This document shows, one piece after another, positions 60,921-64,000 of a DNA stretch of 64,000 nt. The number at the start of each line of letters is the position of its first letter. Position 1 is the stretch's first letter. Origin of the DNA: Qipengyuania_B thermophila. Its GTDB lineage: Bacteria; Pseudomonadota; Alphaproteobacteria; Sphingomonadales; Sphingomonadaceae. The translations under genes and the position numbers were made by a program. Location of the stretch: assembly GCF_004153605.1 (NCBI RefSeq), contig NZ_SDSI01000002.1, forward strand, positions 620,001-684,000, in the 5' to 3' direction. The notes under the pieces were generated by a model that was given only the letters and a program-made list of their open reading frames with translations, ran no database searches and was not told where the DNA came from.

Positions 60921-61400
60921 TTAGCGGCGCCCGAACTGGCGTCCGCAGGATTCCTGCGCCCCGCGGTTCAGGCGAAATCCCTGGAAGAAGCGTGCCAGCT
61001 CCACGGACTCTGTTCCGAAGACGTGCTCGATCCGGATCACCGGGCGCGGTGCCGCGCTCGGCATCGTTCCTTCGATCACCGCCCATGATCCCGCTCCCGA
61101 GCCGACCTCCATCACGTGGAAATCGGGTCCGGTGAACGCCACCCGCCCCGTCTCTCCAAGCGGAGCGAAACTGGCGCTCTCGGTGACTTCGAAGGCGTGC
61201 GGCCCGATCATGCCCGTCAGATTGACGCCCAGACGCCCCTGATCGGCGTCGACAATCATGCCTTGCGACGGGAGAACGAAGGAGCTGCGATCGAGGCAGA
61301 TTGTGGTTTCACCCTGAACCACCTCGGTCAGACCCGAGCGTGGCACGGTGGCGCAGGCGGACAGCACGGCGAGCGCAGCAATGGCAGACAGCGACCTCAT
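60921..61400 (-). CDS. Lipoprotein of unknown function
   Basis: 159 residues. Signal MRSLSAIAALAVLSAC with lipobox LSAC (Cys16), then a beta-rich domain with two further cysteines (TTICLDRSSFVLPS and ESCGRQFGRR). No family recognised. Its ATG overlaps the stop of the acyl-CoA synthetase gene by 4 nt, so it is co-transcribed with that enzyme. It converges with the neighbouring lipoprotein gene; the 16-nt gap has no terminator. Confidence 0.85.
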   Translation of the reverse strand: MRSLSAIAALAVLSACATVPRSGLTEVVQGETTICLDRSSFVLPSQGMIVDADQGRLGVNLTGMIGPHAFEVTESASFAPLGETGRVAFTGPDFHVMEVGSGAGSWAVIEGTMPSAAPRPVIRIEHVFGTESVELARFFQGFRLNRGAQESCGRQFGRR

Positions 61401-62980
61401 GCGGGCAACCTGTAGTCAGCGTAACGCGCCCGCAGATCCTTCTTGCTGATCTTGCCGGTGGCGGTGTGCGGGATGTCGTCGACCATCTCGATCGCATCGG
61501 GAAGCCACCATTTGGCGACCTTGCCATCGAGATAGGCCAGGATCTCGTCCGGCTGAACGGTTTCGCCATCCTTTGGCACGACGAACAGGACCGGCCGCTC
61601 GTCCCATTTGGGATGCGGCACGCCGATGGCCGCCGCCTCCGCCACCTTCGGATGGCCGACCGCGGCATTCTCCAGCTCGACCGAGCTGATCCATTCCCCG
61701 CCGGACTTGATCACGTCCTTGGTCCTGTCGGTGAGCTGAAGCGTGCCATCCGGATGAAGGATGCCGACATCGCCGGTGTCGAACCATCCATCGGGCGTCA
61801 ACGCGTCCTCCTCTGCCTTGAAGTAACGCCTGATCACCCACGGACCGCGGATCTGCAGCGCACCGGCGGTCTGGCCGTCGCGCGGCAGCACCGTCCGCAT
61901 GTCGCCAAGATCCACCGTGCGCAGTTCGACGCCGAAGGGCGCGCGCCCCTGCATCTGCTTGATGCCGACCTGCTGATCAAAGGTCAGCGAGTCCCAGTCC
62001 GGCGTCTTCGCTCCGGTGGTGCCGATCGGGCTCGTTTCCGTCATGCCCCAAGCATGGGCAACGTTGACACCCTGCCGCATCAGCCGCTCGATCATGAACC
62101 GCGGCGCGGCGGAACCGCCGATGATCGCGTGACGTAAATCCGGCAGCGTGGCGCCGGTTGCATCCATGTGCTGGAACATGCCGAGCCACACGGTCGGTAC
62201 GCCGGCGGAGTGCGTGACCCTTTCCTCCCGCATCAGGTCGCACAGCACCTTGGGCTCATTGACGGCCGAGAACACGAACTTGATCCCCGCCGCCGCACCG
62301 GCCCAGGGTAGGCCCCAGCTCGCCGCGTGGAACATCGGCACCACCGGAAGCATCACCGACTGCGGGTCGGCGTCGAAGATCGCCGGCTGAAGCGCGACAA
62401 GAGCATGGATGACCGTCGAGCGGTGCTCGTACAGAACGCCTTTGGGGTGTCCGGTCGTGCCGCTGGTGTAGCACAGCATGCACGGGTCGCGCTCGTCGAC
62501 CGGCACCCATGCGCCTTCCTCCTCGTCCGCAATCCATTGGTCGAACTCGCCGTCGTCGAGGCAGATGTAGCGCTCGATGCTGGTCCAGCGCGGCTTCATC
62601 TTTTCCACCAGAGGCGCGAAGGCGGCATCGTACAGGAGGATACGATCCTCCGCGTGGTTGGCGATGTATTCGAGCTGATCCTCGAACAGCCGCGGATTGA
62701 TGGTGTGGAGGATGGCGCCAACCCCCGTGACCCCATACCAGCACACAAGGTGGTTGGCGTGGTTCATGGCCAGCGTGGCGACGCGGTCTCCCCTTGCAAC
62801 TCCCGCACGCTTCAAGGCCCGCACCATCTTGCGCGCATCGGTCCTGGTGGATTGCCAGTCCGTGCGGGTGATCCGCCCGTCGGCCCAGCGGGTGACGATC
62901 TCCCGGTTGCCGTGCTCGCGTGCCGCATGGTCGATCAGGTGGGTAACGGAAAAGGTCCAGTCCTGCATGCCGCCAAGCAT
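61397..62980 (-). CDS. Acyl-CoA synthetase (fatty-acid--CoA ligase)
   Basis: 527 residues, ANL superfamily; activates a medium- or long-chain fatty acid through an acyl-AMP. AMP-binding loop YTSGTTGHPKGVLYEHR, HAWGMTETSPIG, WFDTGDVGILHPDG, DRTKDVIKSGGEWISSVELE and the catalytic lysine in PHTATGKISKKDL are clear. The sequence is of the alkyl/medium-chain FadD-like type (long-chain-fatty-acid--CoA ligase, AlkK-like). The ATG at 62980 has GAGGAGAG 7 nt upstream, which decides the start. It lies 68 nt after the dnaE stop on the same strand. Confidence 0.94.
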   Translation of the reverse strand: MLGGMQDWTFSVTHLIDHAAREHGNREIVTRWADGRITRTDWQSTRTDARKMVRALKRAGVARGDRVATLAMNHANHLVCWYGVTGVGAILHTINPRLFEDQLEYIANHAEDRILLYDAAFAPLVEKMKPRWTSIERYICLDDGEFDQWIADEEEGAWVPVDERDPCMLCYTSGTTGHPKGVLYEHRSTVIHALVALQPAIFDADPQSVMLPVVPMFHAASWGLPWAGAAAGIKFVFSAVNEPKVLCDLMREERVTHSAGVPTVWLGMFQHMDATGATLPDLRHAIIGGSAAPRFMIERLMRQGVNVAHAWGMTETSPIGTTGAKTPDWDSLTFDQQVGIKQMQGRAPFGVELRTVDLGDMRTVLPRDGQTAGALQIRGPWVIRRYFKAEEDALTPDGWFDTGDVGILHPDGTLQLTDRTKDVIKSGGEWISSVELENAAVGHPKVAEAAAIGVPHPKWDERPVLFVVPKDGETVQPDEILAYLDGKVAKWWLPDAIEMVDDIPHTATGKISKKDLRARYADYRLPA

Positions 62981-63048
62981 TCAACTCTCCTCATGTTTTC
63001 CGTCGCAGTCTGGCGCGCCGATCGGGACCGGGCAAGCCTCAGCGTTCT

Positions 63049-64000
63049 TCAAGCGACTAGACGCAGCTTCGCACCGCCGCGGCGCGGGGCAAGCCGCACG
63101 TCTTTCACATCCTGCAACCCGCGCACCTGGTCGAGGACATCGCTGTCGAGCGCGAAGCCGGAGCCGAGCCGCACGGTGACGCACCGCCCCGAGGCGGTCT
63201 GCAACTCGGCAAGCACCTCACCCTGCCCCGCACTCTCCTGCCGGAGAATGGCGGCAAGGCCGTGCAGGGCCGCCTCGGACGCGACCGACAGGGTGAGACG
63301 CATGGGGGTGCGGCCGGAAACCTCGGCCAGCGGGCGCGCGCCCCTGATGGTGCAGCGGGGCGGCTCGTCCGGTCCGGCGCTGTCCAGTTCCACGGTCAGC
63401 AGGAGACAGGTCCCGTCAGCGCTCCACTGCGTGAGCGGATCGACAAGCGTCTCTTCGAAACACGCTGCGCTGAACTGGCCGCTGGCATCCGAAAGGTCGC
63501 AGCGGACGAACTCGGCCCCGCGCTTGGTGCGACCGCGCCGCACTCCCTCGATCATCGCTGCCATCAGCACCGTGCCCGACTGGCCGCCGCTCAGGACCGC
63601 CGCGCTCGACTGCGCACCCTGCGCACGGGCGACGTCGCGGAATGCGTCCACGGGATGGCCCGAGAAGAAGAAGCCGAAGGTCTCCCGTTCGCGGTTCATC
63701 CGCTCGGTCCGGCTCCAGCCATCGCTGCCCTGCAGGCGCAGCTGCGCGGCCTGATGCGGCTCGGCCGCGAACAGCCCGGCCTGCCCGCTCTCGCGCTCGC
63801 GGAAGGCCGCGTCGGCATAGGAGAGCAGCTGATCGGCGTTGCGCAGCAGCAGCGCCCGGTCACCCTCGATGCTGTCGAAGGCTCCGGCGCAGATCAGCGC
63901 CTCGAGCTGACGCGCGTTCAGACTGCCGCGGGGCAGGCGGCGGAAGAAGTCGGCAAGATCACGGAACGGCCCCGCTGCGGTGCGCTCCGCCACGATGGCG
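63049..64000 (-). CDS. dnaE: DNA polymerase III subunit alpha, C-terminal end (partial)
   Basis: The 3' 317 codons of the replicative polymerase gene; the frame is open to the window edge, so the catalytic and PHP domains are outside. Seen: IVAERTAAGPFRDLADFFRR and RQLEALICAGAFDSI (helix-hairpin-helix region), FGFFFSGHPVD, then an OB-fold part (GTVLMAAMIEGVRRGRTKRG, AACFEETL) and a C-terminal domain that binds tau in the family. The gene ends in RRGGAKLRLVA. The GTG at 63993 is internal, not a start. Confidence 0.95.
   Translation of the reverse strand, partial: AIVAERTAAGPFRDLADFFRRLPRGSLNARQLEALICAGAFDSIEGDRALLLRNADQLLSYADAAFRERESGQAGLFAAEPHQAAQLRLQGSDGWSRTERMNRERETFGFFFSGHPVDAFRDVARAQGAQSSAAVLSGGQSGTVLMAAMIEGVRRGRTKRGAEFVRCDLSDASGQFSAACFEETLVDPLTQWSADGTCLLLTVELDSAGPDEPPRCTIRGARPLAEVSGRTPMRLTLSVASEAALHGLAAILRQESAGQGEVLAELQTASGRCVTVRLGSGFALDSDVLDQVRGLQDVKDVRLAPRRGGAKLRLVA

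Noticed and set aside
1..64000. tRNA, rRNA, CRISPR array or insertion sequence
   Set aside because: Reading the intergenic gaps I found no cloverleaf ending in a T-loop/CCA pattern, no spaced direct repeats and no terminal inverted repeats with a transposase.

Overview
The window is GC-rich and almost fully coding. It looks like chromosomal DNA of an alphaproteobacterium, most likely of the order Sphingomonadales. The grounds are gene order and protein similarity recalled from memory: a complete nuoA-N operon running on into birA-coaX-rnj-DUF1467, the rne / amiC-ponA-prfB arrangement, an etfD gene divergent from a uracil-glycosylase-fold gene and an slt gene, and exosortase-A-associated genes. 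No database search was possible. I see no rRNA, tRNA, CRISPR array, insertion sequence, phage gene or plasmid gene.

Layout. 1-1.5 kb: the 3' end of gltX, overlapped by gltA (citrate synthase). 1.5-8 kb: a minus-strand set made of a histidine-kinase-like protein, an unknown helical protein, a membrane protein and an HPt-like protein, divergent from an 880-residue membrane-anchored coiled-coil protein. Both the kinase and the HPt protein seem to lack the phospho-accepting histidine. 8-27.4 kb: a continuous minus-strand block encoding respiratory complex I (NuoA to NuoN) and then BirA, CoaX, RNase J and a DUF1467 protein. Three extra genes (a 60-residue and a 47-residue membrane protein and a 206-residue exported protein) are translationally coupled between nuoD, nuoE, nuoF and nuoG. 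27.4-32.4 kb: a coniferyl-type aldehyde dehydrogenase, a thiolase, a lipoprotein, an SH3 protein and a UV-damage endonuclease.

32.7-42.8 kb: a cell-wall and translation block (amiC, ponA, prfB, a methyltransferase with a lipoprotein signal, and a nitronate-monooxygenase-like gene) divergent from rne (RNase E), which has a leader of up to 412 nt. 42.8-45.9 kb: three coupled genes downstream of rne (a MobA-like nucleotidyltransferase, a sugar-transfer-associated ATP-grasp protein and a D-Ala-D-Ala-ligase-like ATP-grasp protein). They look like a small undescribed biosynthetic cassette. 46-48.3 kb: sdhB without sdhA/C/D, a hotdog thioesterase and zapE. 48.3-51.6 kb: a PLP decarboxylase and an AMP ligase of the exosortase-A-associated type, divergent from an acyl carrier protein, with no exosortase in the window. 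51.6-64 kb: an RNA m5U methyltransferase, the NAD(P)HX repair enzyme, ispE, etfD, a UDG-fold protein, a lytic transglycosylase, a radical SAM protein, two lipoproteins, an acyl-CoA synthetase and the 3' end of dnaE.

Most genes serve central functions: TCA cycle, respiration, RNA decay, peptidoglycan and isoprenoids. The best candidates for new biology are the two ligase cassettes at 42.8-45.9 and 48.3-51.6 kb, the phosphorelay-like locus without phospho-histidines at 1.5-5.4 kb, and the three small or exported proteins built into the complex I operon.
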